A stretch of DNA of 27,021 nt from a virus. The translations under genes were made by a program, and so were the position numbers. Under the pieces are notes generated by a model, which had not been told where the DNA came from, did no database searches, and worked only from the letters and a program-made list of their open reading frames with translations. Of this stretch, positions 1 to 7,343 are shown piece after piece (the first letter of the stretch is position 1; the number at the start of each line of letters is the position of its first letter). Location of the stretch: positions 1 to 27,021 of IMG/VR virus record IMGVR_UViG_3300032287_001254. One strand, written 5' to 3'.

Positions 1-178
1 AAATCTTTTTATGTAACTCATAGAGTTGAGCCAACTCATCCTTTATCAGTTCCATATCAAACTCTTTCATTTGTTCAGAATAGAAGTCTAATTCTTCTTT
101 ATTATTGCCCAATAACTCCATTTTGAGTTTAGCTATACAATATCTATCTACTAGTTCGATCAACGCAAATTTAAACAT
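1..178 (-). CDS. Hypothetical helical protein, 3' end cut by window edge
   Basis: The gene starts at ATG 178 and runs off the left edge; 59 residues are visible, beginning MFKFALIELVDRYCIAKLKM. A strong Shine-Dalgarno (AGGAG, 6-7 nt upstream) supports the start, and an exact TATAAATA box lies 16 nt upstream of the ATG. The visible part is charged and leucine-rich (many E, K, L, with few G or P), so it is probably alpha-helical or coiled coil. I do not recognise a family. It is divergent from the gene starting at 259 and is probably expressed late, judging only from the promoter box. Confidence 0.7.
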   Translation of the reverse strand, partial: MFKFALIELVDRYCIAKLKMELLGNNKEELDFYSEQMKEFDMELIKDELAQLYELHKKI

Positions 179-194
179 ACTCATCTCCTACTAA

Positions 195-202
195 TATTTA
201 TA
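195..202 (-). promoter_or_regulatory. T4-type late promoter box TATAAATA (exact)
   Basis: The minus strand reads TATAAATATTAGTAGGAGAT towards ATG 178. The octamer is identical to the T4 late -10 consensus used by gp55-type sigma factors, and it is followed at a sensible distance by a Shine-Dalgarno and start codon. No -35 is required for this class. Confidence 0.75.
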
Positions 203-218
203 ACTACGGACAAGTATC

Positions 219-226
219 AATAAATA
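219..226 (+). promoter_or_regulatory. Candidate late promoter box AATAAATA
   Basis: One mismatch to TATAAATA, on the plus strand 32 nt before the ATG of the gene at 259. Together with the minus-strand box at 195-202 it would make a divergent late promoter pair. The region is AT-rich, so one mismatch is weak evidence taken alone. Confidence 0.4.
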
Positions 227-258
227 TTGAGAGGTACACAAGTTCAGGAATTAAATTA

Positions 259-1305
259 ATGACAGTAAAGGTTTACGAATATGACGGTGATGATGATCGA
301 CTCTATTACACCGCCGATCCAAAAAGCATAGGTATTATGGAAAGGGCTTGGCTTAACAATCTAAAGAGAGAGATAGCGGCGACCTCAGAATTCGAACATA
401 ATGTACTAGTGAATTTGACTTGGTTTAAAGCCAATTGGGATGAAACAGAACCTCTTAGAAAATTAGTGACCTCAGTCGGACCTAAAGAAAAAACAAAGAT
501 TTGGTTTGCCGGTACTGTTGACGGGAATCATTGGATAACTCAAGACCACATAGAATTCTACCAATATTTTGTGCAGAACGAATATACAATGTCATTTGTG
601 GGTAATGCTGATGAGCATTGGCATTCTTGGTACCCTGAATGGTTTATTGGTCACAACTTAAGACAACGAATCGATGTTAATGATCTTATGTTATCTGAAA
701 GCCCTGATTACCTATACCTAGCATACAATAGAAAACCTAGGATACACCGTATACAGTTGGTAACTGAACTAGTTAATAATAAATTGCTCGATAGAGGTTG
801 GGTTACATTCGAAAAAGGACACTATCCTGAGGTAGACGTAAGAACCGAAAACACTGATCAAACACTACATAGTGTAGATGTTAGATTTTCTAGGCCTGAA
901 GATATATTATCTCTAGGAAATTTAGAAATATGGAAAAATAGTTACTTAATCATAGCTAGTGAGACTGATCATGCCGATCCATGGCAACTCTCAGAGAAAA
1001 CTTGGAAGCCTATATTTGGACTCAGACCTTTTTTGATAAATGGCGGGCGAGAAGTTTACAAAGTACTAGAAAGATTAGGTCTATACACACCCAAAGATTT
1101 TTTTAAAAATTCTGACTTAGATTGCAGTTACACTTCAGTTGTTAGTCAAATAAAAGCCTTATATTCTATGCCATCAAACGAATTGTATAGGCTTTGGGAA
1201 GATCAGTTTGAAATGCTATTGTATAATAGAAAACGAATGTTTGAAATGGCGATTTCGGATCCTACTAAAATACTTAACTGGTCTCAAGCAAAATCAAAAC
1301 CCTGA
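259..1305 (+). CDS. Putative glycosyltransferase-like protein
   Basis: 348 residues, ATG start with AGGA 9 nt upstream. Soluble, with no signal peptide or membrane segment. The C-terminal half contains YLIIASETDHADPWQLSEKT, then W-K-P-I-F-G-L-R-P-F-L-I-N, and later a leucine-rich stretch ending TPKDFF. The pattern (S/T)EK(T)xKPI...PF(L/I), then a leucine-rich segment and a LGxxTxxxF element, resembles the acceptor/donor domain of fucosyltransferase-like and other GT-B enzymes. This is pattern recognition only; no catalytic residue can be assigned. It is one of two plus-strand genes and overlaps the convergent structural gene by 12 bp (1294-1305). Its place beside tail-fibre genes would suit modification of virion or cell-surface glycans, which is inference. 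It could equally be an unrelated conserved phage protein. Confidence 0.5.
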   Translation: MTVKVYEYDGDDDRLYYTADPKSIGIMERAWLNNLKREIAATSEFEHNVLVNLTWFKANWDETEPLRKLVTSVGPKEKTKIWFAGTVDGNHWITQDHIEFYQYFVQNEYTMSFVGNADEHWHSWYPEWFIGHNLRQRIDVNDLMLSESPDYLYLAYNRKPRIHRIQLVTELVNNKLLDRGWVTFEKGHYPEVDVRTENTDQTLHSVDVRFSRPEDILSLGNLEIWKNSYLIIASETDHADPWQLSEKTWKPIFGLRPFLINGGREVYKVLERLGLYTPKDFFKNSDLDCSYTSVVSQIKALYSMPSNELYRLWEDQFEMLLYNRKRMFEMAISDPTKILNWSQAKSKP

Positions 1306-1815
1306 AGTACCTGTATTTGCATGAGGCATACCCAATTCAGTGATGCTAAATGGTGCAGCGGTACCTGCAACATTTAAGAACGAAACAATGTTTCCTTGGC
1401 CCACGATTATATCTCTTTCTACTGTATTAGAAGGAATTATCGCACTGTTTGCAGTAGCTATAGTATAAGGCACCCCGTATGGATTATATCTAGCCGTTGC
1501 ACCCGCAATTGCCACCGCAGCATTCGCAGTCAATGTTAAGCTAGTATTATTGGCAATTGCTGAAACAATACCCACTGAGTTACCGGAAGTGTTTCCTATC
1601 CAACTGCCTACTGTCAACTCGGTAGTGAACGCAGTTCCTGATCCTGTAACAGTAGCACTATTAGTAGCACATGTTACTGTCCCGGTTAGTGCAACATTTG
1701 GAAAACTAGTCGTAAAATGAATAGCCGACGTTGTTGTAGCTATTCTAATTTTATCTGTTGCAATATTAGCAGATGCTGCTGTAGATCCGCTAGCTGTATA
1801 AACGTATGATGCCAT
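1294..1815 (-). CDS. Structural (tail-fibre/adhesin-like) protein
   Basis: 173 residues, rich in T, A, S, N and G and poor in charge, as in beta-rich phage fibre or decoration proteins. Residues about 55-95 hold a pattern common in phage structural proteins: TGSGTAFTTEL, V-G-S-W-I, then a glycine/valine stretch and NNTSLTLTANAA. The ATG at 1815 has AAGGA 9 nt upstream. It lies 19 bp downstream of the 865-residue tail-fibre-like gene on the same strand, so it is probably co-transcribed late and may be a fibre partner or accessory adhesin. Its 3' end overlaps the convergent plus-strand gene by 12 bp. The exact virion location is unknown. Confidence 0.7.
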   Translation of the reverse strand: MASYVYTASGSTAASANIATDKIRIATTTSAIHFTTSFPNVALTGTVTCATNSATVTGSGTAFTTELTVGSWIGNTSGNSVGIVSAIANNTSLTLTANAAVAIAGATARYNPYGVPYTIATANSAIIPSNTVERDIIVGQGNIVSFLNVAGTAAPFSITELGMPHANTGTSGF

Positions 1816-1834
1816 TTTTATATTTCCTTGTGTA

Positions 1835-4432
1835 TTATAATCTTCCGACAGCTACTTCGATGACTCCCTCGATACCATCGTGACTTTGTAGTGCTTTTCC
1901 AATGACTGATCCCATTATAGGATTATTGCTAGGTCTAGCAAATCCATCGCCAGCACTGATGAGCATATCACCTTTACGTATTGTTCCTCTTACTTTACAG
2001 GGAACTCGTCCTTGTAGAGCAATAGCAACAACGTGATCACCGGGACATTTAGCATTCATTGCATATGCAGGATTTGTCGAAATGACTCCGGCGACTCTAG
2101 TAGTACCATCAGTTCCTATTGTAACTTCTTGCTCACCACCAAACTCTAACACAGTACCCGGCGGATAATCTGCGTCTGCTGCATAGTATTCTGCTAAGTC
2201 AGCGTATGTTGCATTGAGCTTAGATCCAGCAGTTAGGCTCCAGTTACCAGTAATATTACCTGAGTTGGTATTTGCACCTGTCGTTAGTGCTCCCAAAATT
2301 ACAGTACCTGTTGTACCAACAGTTAAATTACCACCTGCAATATTTCCATCTTTCTGCACTGAGAATTTGCTTACTCCACCTACTTGCAAATCGAATAATA
2401 AACTTGCTACTGCGCTAGCAGTATCGGTGATGTTTTCTCTTATTCCTGTAAACGCAACGCTAGCATTATTCCAAGTTTGTGTAATTAGTATGGGGGTTAT
2501 TGCAGTAATAGAACCACTTGCTACGTTCAACCCAGTCAATGTGCCCGTCGATGTGATATTAGGTTGTGCGGCAGTGTACACGGTACCTGCTATTAATGCA
2601 TTACCTACTTGACCAGTTACGTTACTACCAGTCAATGAATTCAATGCACTACCATTACCAGTGAATACTCCAGTATTAGCCGTTATGTTTACTGCGGTTA
2701 CTGTCCCGTTAACTCCCAATGAAGTTAATGTACCAAGTGATGTTACATTGGGTTGAGCAGCGGTAGTTAATGTTCCCGTCAATAGACTACCACCAACAGT
2801 GCCTGAGTTTGCATAAACGTTTCCTGAAATAACGTTTGCAGTGACTGTTAGTACGTTAGTTGATTTATTAAATGTTAACCCACTAGTTGCGTTTGCGTTA
2901 CCGCTATCATTGAATAGAACTTGTGTATTAGAACCACTTACTTGAATATTACCGCTTATATTACCTGAAACGTTACCTACAAAAGTAGTAGCCGTTATAG
3001 AACCATTAGCCAGATTAGCAGAAATGCCTGAATTAGCTGCTAGTGCGTAATTTCCAGTAGAGCTTCCATTAATGAATGTAGGATAGTATGTGCCAGTAGA
3101 TTGTGCTGTTACCACACCAAAATCACTTACGTTGGCGTATGCTACACTTAAATTAGCAACGCGAGTTGTAGAAGTTACTGTTAATGGTGCAGTACCTGTT
3201 GCAACATTGGAAACTAATCTACTTGAAAGTACATTTCCTGCTGTATTTAGATTTCCTACGTTCGCATTTCCAGTAACTGCCACTGATGTTAACGTTCCCA
3301 CTGATGTTACATTGGGTTGAGCCGCAGTAGTTAGTGTTCCAGTGAATAATGTTGCAGACAATGCACCAGTCGCAGCATTGAATGATAAATTAGCATTTGC
3401 TCCTAATGCTCTATTTGCTGTAGCACTACCATTAGCGAATACAGGATAGAATGTCCCTGTTGTTTGTAGTGTAGTTACACCGAAGTCACTCACATTAGAA
3501 TACGCTACACTCAAATTGGACACACGTGTAGTAGAAGTTACTGTGATAGGTGCAGTACCTGTTGCAACATTGGATGTAAGTGTCGATCCAGTTATAGAAG
3601 TAGTTGCATTTAGGTTGCCAACGTTTGCATTTCCATTAACTGTTAAGGTAGAAGTATCCCATAAGAAATTAGAGTCACCTACTAATACCCCTGATACGTT
3701 GTATTGGACAGAATTTGTAGTTCCGCCAGCGCCTGCTGATGAGCTACCTGATGTTACAACTGCTGTTGCAATACCACCTGACGTTGGTTGTCCTAAAGTA
3801 GAACCATTCTTAGGCGTAACTAGAGTAGAGTCGGTGTATAACGTAACATTACCTGATGTAGCAAAATTAGTTGCTAGCTTTACGTAAAAAGTTAAACCAT
3901 TGACTACTGTATTTGCATTAGTAGCGGTCACACCTGAAATTGTGATTGACTGTCCATTTGTGTAGGGCGTAGTGTTTGCTACAGTCATCACTATAGGATT
4001 GGCATTTGATAATGCAACTATATTTGTATAAAGTGTTCCTTTAGGTGTCCAAGATAAATTACCCACACCGTCTGTTTGCAATACGTATCCGATAGCGCCG
4101 CCATCGATGGTAACATTGCTTACTGAGCCTAAATCGATAAGCCCACCTGCTGCACCTCCGCGATTGACCCAGTTGCTCCCGTCATATGCCAGAACTTGTC
4201 CATCTGCTAAATTAACCGCAGATATGTCTAAGTTGCCTACCGAACCTTCAACTTGACTAAATGCGATATTCGAATAGGAAGTTAATACCTCAATGTTTTC
4301 ATTGGGTACAGTTTTACCAATAAACAAACGTTTTGCATCTGAAGCAAAACCAAACTCAGCTTCATCAAGCTGAGGCAGGTCAACTAAGTTGCCGGATCTT
4401 TGTTGGATTTTTGATATTTGTACAATGGCCAT
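1835..4432 (-). CDS. Large tail-fibre-like structural protein
   Basis: 865 residues. The N-terminus (MAIVQISKIQQRSGNLVDLP, then QLDEAEFGFASDAKRLFIG) is the type seen at the start of tail-fibre-like proteins of marine T4-like phages. The middle is low in charge and rich in T, N, G, S, V and A, with repeated modules: TAAQPN(V/I)TS(V/L/T)GTLT occurs four times, and a longer block repeats with a 121-residue period. The last ~120 residues are different: ADLAEYYAADADYPPGTVL followed by a glycine-rich beta domain with VAGVIST and KGDMLISA, resembling C-terminal fibre domains, some of which are autoproteolytic or chaperone-like. The role is probably receptor binding or a fibre shaft. An 11-bp inverted repeat and a GATAAATA late box lie just upstream. 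Antisense open frames across it are composition shadows. Confidence 0.85.
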   Translation of the reverse strand: MAIVQISKIQQRSGNLVDLPQLDEAEFGFASDAKRLFIGKTVPNENIEVLTSYSNIAFSQVEGSVGNLDISAVNLADGQVLAYDGSNWVNRGGAAGGLIDLGSVSNVTIDGGAIGYVLQTDGVGNLSWTPKGTLYTNIVALSNANPIVMTVANTTPYTNGQSITISGVTATNANTVVNGLTFYVKLATNFATSGNVTLYTDSTLVTPKNGSTLGQPTSGGIATAVVTSGSSSAGAGGTTNSVQYNVSGVLVGDSNFLWDTSTLTVNGNANVGNLNATTSITGSTLTSNVATGTAPITVTSTTRVSNLSVAYSNVSDFGVTTLQTTGTFYPVFANGSATANRALGANANLSFNAATGALSATLFTGTLTTAAQPNVTSVGTLTSVAVTGNANVGNLNTAGNVLSSRLVSNVATGTAPLTVTSTTRVANLSVAYANVSDFGVVTAQSTGTYYPTFINGSSTGNYALAANSGISANLANGSITATTFVGNVSGNISGNIQVSGSNTQVLFNDSGNANATSGLTFNKSTNVLTVTANVISGNVYANSGTVGGSLLTGTLTTAAQPNVTSLGTLTSLGVNGTVTAVNITANTGVFTGNGSALNSLTGSNVTGQVGNALIAGTVYTAAQPNITSTGTLTGLNVASGSITAITPILITQTWNNASVAFTGIRENITDTASAVASLLFDLQVGGVSKFSVQKDGNIAGGNLTVGTTGTVILGALTTGANTNSGNITGNWSLTAGSKLNATYADLAEYYAADADYPPGTVLEFGGEQEVTIGTDGTTRVAGVISTNPAYAMNAKCPGDHVVAIALQGRVPCKVRGTIRKGDMLISAGDGFARPSNNPIMGSVIGKALQSHDGIEGVIEVAVGRL
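3117..3574 (-). repeat. Diverged tandem repeat (363-bp period) in tail-fibre gene
   Basis: The stretch 3117-3211 matches 3480-3574 with scattered, mostly third-position differences; both encode a segment like ATGTAP(I/L)TVTSTTRV(A/S)NLSVAY. The offset is 363 bp, or 121 codons. A shorter unit starting GATGTTACATTGGGTTGAGC also occurs at 2739 and 3303. In-frame modular repeats of this kind are usual in fibre shafts. Confidence 0.75.
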
Positions 4433-4460
4433 AAGTGTAATCTACCGTTATTACACTTAT
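4431..4460 (-). promoter_or_regulatory. Inverted repeat abutting the tail-fibre start codon
   Basis: The arms ATAAGTGTAAT (4431-4441) and ATTACACTTAT (4450-4460) are perfect 11-bp inverted repeats around an 8-nt loop. One arm overlaps the first two bases of the ATG (4432-4430) and the other overlaps the candidate late box. It could be an operator or an RNA hairpin that hides the start codon. There is no T-run, so it is not an intrinsic terminator. Confidence 0.55.
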
Positions 4461-4465
4461 TTATC
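4458..4465 (-). promoter_or_regulatory. Candidate late promoter box GATAAATA
   Basis: One mismatch to TATAAATA, 25 nt upstream of the tail-fibre ATG (4432) on the same strand, in the short gap after the exonuclease gene. Its position before a structural gene supports a late role. Confidence 0.55.
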
Positions 4466-4483
4466 ATTATCCTGTACCAAACA

Positions 4484-5170
4484 TCAGAGGAACTTCATGT
4501 AATATTCTTCTACACGTTTGAACCAGCGATCAGACCACTGATTAAATTCATCACCTTCTATGATGAACTCTTGGTATACATTATCAGCAGTACACATGAA
4601 TATGACACCTTTACGGATGTTAGTTCCATAAACTTCATTATGTGCATTTGCATAAGCAGTTAATTGAATGAAATAGTCATCGATCCATTCGCGTTTTTTA
4701 AGCTTATTAGATTGCTTATGATCCATGATAGCTTCTGCGCCATCGTGTATTCCCACTAAATCAGTAGTACCTGCATATATCTTAGGAAAGTATAGTGATA
4801 CTTCTGTACCCCAAAATTCGTTACATTTGAATAAGCCTTGTGAAATGATAGACTGAGCCATTTGATGACTTTGAATACTGTATGGATTACTACCCGGAGA
4901 TCCAAGAGTACCTGTTTTGATATACTCCTCAATCCATTTGTGCATTCTTGTGCCACGGCCTGCAGCCTCAGTTGTAATCTCTTGCGCTTTTTTAGGGCCC
5001 ATTCGTTTGCGCCATTCGTTTAACGCCTTTTTAGATTCTTCTGATTTAGTAGCGTCTAGTATAGTAGTTACACTAGGTAATTTCTCACCGTCTGGTGTTG
5101 CGTATCTACGCTCACCGTTTATTGTTTCTCTATTGATGTTTATATAATTGAATTTAGTTGGAGTATACAT
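4484..5170 (-). CDS. PD-(D/E)XK exonuclease (RecB/Cas4/MGME1-like)
   Basis: 228 residues from ATG 5170, one base after the stop of the SGNH gene. A GTG at 5200 would add ten residues but lies inside that gene. Motifs in order: GRGTRMHKWIEEY (about 71-83, the RGTxxH segment of RecB-like nucleases), GTEVSLYF (Glu123), GTTDLVG (Asp137), the catalytic D-x-K in AIMDHKQSNK (Asp150, Lys152), and FIQLTAYANA (about 168-176, the Q-x-x-x-Y motif). This is the full active-site set for a metal-dependent single-strand DNA exonuclease resembling mitochondrial MGME1. Likely roles are DNA degradation, recombination or packaging-end processing. It is the last gene of the 7311-4484 minus-strand operon, so it may be expressed late despite its enzymatic function. 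Confidence 0.8.
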   Translation of the reverse strand: MYTPTKFNYININRETINGERRYATPDGEKLPSVTTILDATKSEESKKALNEWRKRMGPKKAQEITTEAAGRGTRMHKWIEEYIKTGTLGSPGSNPYSIQSHQMAQSIISQGLFKCNEFWGTEVSLYFPKIYAGTTDLVGIHDGAEAIMDHKQSNKLKKREWIDDYFIQLTAYANAHNEVYGTNIRKGVIFMCTADNVYQEFIIEGDEFNQWSDRWFKRVEEYYMKFL

Positions 5171-5171
5171 A

Positions 5172-5921
5172 TTAAGCCCATTCGTGTCTAGTGACTTCAC
5201 CGGACGTGTCTCTGATCTTATTATACTCTTTTAAATCCATAAATGCACTGCTTATGGGGTTTATTGTGCCAAATTTTTCATTCAATATCTTAACAATATA
5301 CTTAGCTAACACTTGCTGAGATTCTACACCTTCATGACCGCATGCGGTCTTAGGATACGGTCTAGATATATCTTGAAATGAATCTACATGAAAAGTAGAG
5401 ATTAACTTATGTGCATTTGAAAACTTCTTACTAACATTATCTTCTTCTGGACAATACTCGTCGGAAAAATGTGAAGATATGTAAGGTATGCTGTATGCTT
5501 TAAACATTGAGTCTAGAGAAAGTTTATATAGCATTGTTTTTCTATAAAAATCCTCTTCGCTCCAATTATCAAGCAGTGCATATTCATAATGATTTTCTGG
5601 ATTGTTGTTGGGCATAGCTATCCCGTGATAATCATTACTCATACGATTATTATAGTATTTTCTACACCACGCTTCTCTTCGCCATATCTGTGACCAAGCA
5701 ATAATATATAAAGGTTTGCTACCATGTTGCAAATCTTCAAAAAAGTATTCGTATGATCTTCTATGAATACCATCATTACCAGAGCCCGGCGCTGCTAGAT
5801 TTACTACAGGCAAACCTAATGCATTGGCTACAAGTGTAGGCCAACCTTGACTTTTTGGATCATCTAGTCCTTGACAATAAGTCCAACTACATCCATTGAC
5901 TACTAAATGTGTTATATCCAT
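5172..5921 (-). CDS. SGNH/GDSL-like hydrolase family protein
   Basis: 249 residues. The N-terminus has VNGCSWTYCQGL (candidate nucleophile Ser12 in a GCSW block), followed by VNLAAPGSGNDGI (residues 40-51; the Gly and Asn49 correspond to oxyanion-hole blocks) and a C-terminal CGHEGVESQ (His196) in place of the DxxH block. The segment IIAWSQIWRRE sits where block III (GxND) is expected but lacks that sequence, so activity is uncertain. No signal peptide. Start and stop overlap neighbours (5921 is shared in TAATG with the Fe-S carrier gene), indicating translational coupling. Possible roles are ester cleavage on surface polysaccharide or a virion-associated esterase; this is inference from the fold family only. 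Confidence 0.65.
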   Translation of the reverse strand: MDITHLVVNGCSWTYCQGLDDPKSQGWPTLVANALGLPVVNLAAPGSGNDGIHRRSYEYFFEDLQHGSKPLYIIAWSQIWRREAWCRKYYNNRMSNDYHGIAMPNNNPENHYEYALLDNWSEEDFYRKTMLYKLSLDSMFKAYSIPYISSHFSDEYCPEEDNVSKKFSNAHKLISTFHVDSFQDISRPYPKTACGHEGVESQQVLAKYIVKILNEKFGTINPISSAFMDLKEYNKIRDTSGEVTRHEWA

Positions 5922-6241
5922 TAAATTCTAAAGCTTTCCCCACACCCACATCGGTCTTTTTCGTTAGGGTTTATGAATTCAAACCCTTCGTTAAGTCCCT
6001 GTCTGACATAATCAATAGTCAAACCTTGCAGGTAAGGAGTACTCTTGGGGTCTATGTATATAGCACACCCGTCACATTCTAATATAAAATCTATATCACT
6101 AGAATTGTCAACAAATTCCATCACATAGGCTAAGCCAGAACACCCAGTAGTTTTTACACCTACACGGATACCCAATCCTTTTCCTCTTTTCTGTAGCTGT
6201 TGTTTGATTTTTTTAACTGCGTTATCAGTTGCAGTAATCAT
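5921..6241 (-). CDS. A-type Fe-S cluster carrier (IscA/ErpA/HesB-like)
   Basis: 106 residues, the usual size for the family. The three conserved cysteines are present: Cys34 in TTGCSGLAY, and Cys98 and Cys100 in RCGCGESFRI at the C-terminus. The N-terminal ITATDNAVKKIKQQLQKRGK matches the typical helix. A-type proteins deliver [2Fe-2S] or [4Fe-4S] clusters to apo-proteins in the cytoplasm. The start overlaps the upstream stop as ATGA (6238-6241), and its stop overlaps the next start. It sits among late-type structural genes. Possible clients are virion proteins such as tail-tip iron proteins, or the radical SAM enzyme encoded at 18139-19338, which needs Fe-S clusters; this is inference. Confidence 0.9.
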   Translation of the reverse strand: MITATDNAVKKIKQQLQKRGKGLGIRVGVKTTGCSGLAYVMEFVDNSSDIDFILECDGCAIYIDPKSTPYLQGLTIDYVRQGLNEGFEFINPNEKDRCGCGESFRI

Positions 6242-6573
6242 TTGTTTAATTGACCGGCTGCTTGTTGGGCCATACCGGCTACGACTTTTTGACCTTCTTC
6301 TTCAGGAGGTGCTTCAGGGTCAGAAAAATCTTTGAATACAATCTTGTCACCCTGAATATTAGTGATAAGTTTATTAAGTGGCATTGTCTTTATCATATCA
6401 TACAAGTCTGTCTTGTCTAAGATGATATCAAATTTTTTAAGGTAATGCAAGAACTCAGGAACCGACATATTGGGATCGGCTTCACCATTATCCAAGTCAG
6501 ATTTAAGTTGATCCGATACTGCTACTAATTTAGTAACCATCGGATCAACATTTGCAAACTCGTAAAGTCGCAT
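6238..6573 (-). CDS. Conserved small phage protein, probably virion-associated
   Basis: 111 residues, beginning MRLYEFANVDPMV and mostly helical in character. Residues 40-80 are rich in hydrophobics and charge (VPEFLHYLKKF, TDLYDMIKTM) and are followed by an acidic, proline-containing linker (PEAPPEEEGQ) and an Ala/Gln tail. No known catalytic motif. It follows the 244-residue gene by 3 bp and couples to the Fe-S carrier gene by an ATGA overlap. The N-terminal M-R-L-Y-E-F resembles the N-termini of neighbouring proteins at 7311 and 11490 and, loosely, the capsid-targeting start of T4 internal proteins. Structural or prohead function is inferred from context. Confidence 0.7.
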   Translation of the reverse strand: MRLYEFANVDPMVTKLVAVSDQLKSDLDNGEADPNMSVPEFLHYLKKFDIILDKTDLYDMIKTMPLNKLITNIQGDKIVFKDFSDPEAPPEEEGQKVVAGMAQQAAGQLNK

Positions 6574-6576
6574 TAC

Positions 6577-7311
6577 TTATCTCTTGGCGCGACCAACAGA
6601 TCCGGTTGCTTGTAGTTCGGGTTCTTCTTCAGCGCCTAAATCAGCACCCATATCAGCGCCAGCTTCGGCACCCATATCAGCGCCTAAATCAGCACCCATA
6701 TCAGCGCCAGCTTCGGCACCCATATCAGCGCCTAAATCAGCACCCATGTCCGCAGCAGGTTCAGTAAAAGAGCCCGCTCCCTGAGGAGTTATGGAATCTC
6801 TAGCAGATTTCAACTGGGTGAATGCTTCTTTCAATGCTGCGCTCAATGCGTCTAGCTGTGTGGAAACTTGTTCATTGTAAGCCTGTGCTTCATTTACACC
6901 AATCTCAGATTCGATGCTATCTGAAAGAGCAGGTAATTCTTTAACTTGCATCTGACCAACATCCTCAAGCATTTTTTGAATGCTATCGCAAAGGTCTTGG
7001 GCAGCTAATATAACCTGAGACTTCTCGACTTCTTCGTTCTCAAAGACAATACGTGTTTTAGGTTGTGATGCTAATTGATTAAAGTGATTAACCAATGCTT
7101 CTTCCATGAAGACCAATTTCATATAAGCTGGATTGGTTTGATTCTTATAAAAGCTATCTGACTGTTTAGCTTCCATAGCAAGAGTTCTAACCTTCTTAAG
7201 CATCGTTTTGGTTTCCATCTGTGACATTCTGGAAACGTCAAACGACATTTTATAGGTCTCCTGCAGTGCTTTAGGAGCAAAATTATTTTTATCAAAATCG
7301 GTTAGTTTCAT
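6577..7311 (-). CDS. Probable virion/prohead protein with repetitive acidic tail
   Basis: 244 residues. Residues 1-180 are helical with few glycines and include YKMSFDVSRMSQMETKTMLK and NPAYMKLVFMEEALVNHF. Residues about 185-235 are a low-complexity tail of G-A-D-M/L/E units (GADMGADLGADMGAEA repeated), encoded by a 48-bp tandem repeat; the C-terminus is basic (GRAKR). GGA lies 8 nt before the ATG, and a GATAAATA late box lies 25-32 nt upstream of it. It is the first gene of the operon running down to 4484. I infer a structural or scaffold role from the promoter, size and composition; no enzymatic motif is visible. Confidence 0.75.
   Translation of the reverse strand: MKLTDFDKNNFAPKALQETYKMSFDVSRMSQMETKTMLKKVRTLAMEAKQSDSFYKNQTNPAYMKLVFMEEALVNHFNQLASQPKTRIVFENEEVEKSQVILAAQDLCDSIQKMLEDVGQMQVKELPALSDSIESEIGVNEAQAYNEQVSTQLDALSAALKEAFTQLKSARDSITPQGAGSFTEPAADMGADLGADMGAEAGADMGADLGADMGAEAGADMGADLGAEEEPELQATGSVGRAKR
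6631..6749 (-). repeat. 48-bp in-frame tandem repeat, about 2.5 copies
   Basis: Units start at 6631, 6679 and 6727 (last partial), each beginning AGCGCCTAAATCAGCACCCA on the plus strand. The unit encodes 16 residues of the GADMGADLGADMGAEA type in the 244-residue protein. The first two copies are identical over 48 bp, suggesting recent expansion by slippage or unequal exchange. Plus-strand open frames here are shadows of this repeat. Confidence 0.9.
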
Positions 7312-7335
7312 AGTGTTATTCCAAACGTTATCTAT

Positions 7336-7343
7336 TATTTATC
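7336..7343 (-). promoter_or_regulatory. Candidate late promoter box GATAAATA
   Basis: One mismatch to TATAAATA and identical to the box before the tail-fibre gene. It overlaps the stop codon region of the upstream gene (ends 7342) and lies 24 nt before ATG 7311, giving a short leader with GGA as Shine-Dalgarno. Confidence 0.55.

Noticed and set aside
2214-3887. Plus-strand open frames opposite the tail-fibre gene
   Set aside because: They mirror the repeated low-charge sequence, have no good ribosome binding sites and end abruptly; the minus-strand protein has clear domain logic.
4431-4460. Intrinsic terminator after the exonuclease gene
   Set aside because: The inverted repeat is AT-rich and lacks a T-run on the minus strand; it lies at the start of the next gene.
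6631-6749. CRISPR-like repeat array
   Set aside because: Units are contiguous and in frame, without spacers, inside a protein gene. The same applies to 10420-10503.
6552-6784. Plus-strand frames opposite the 48-bp repeat
   Set aside because: Their proteins are simple repeats of Pro/Ala/Ser or Gln/Arg/His created by the repeat; no start signal.
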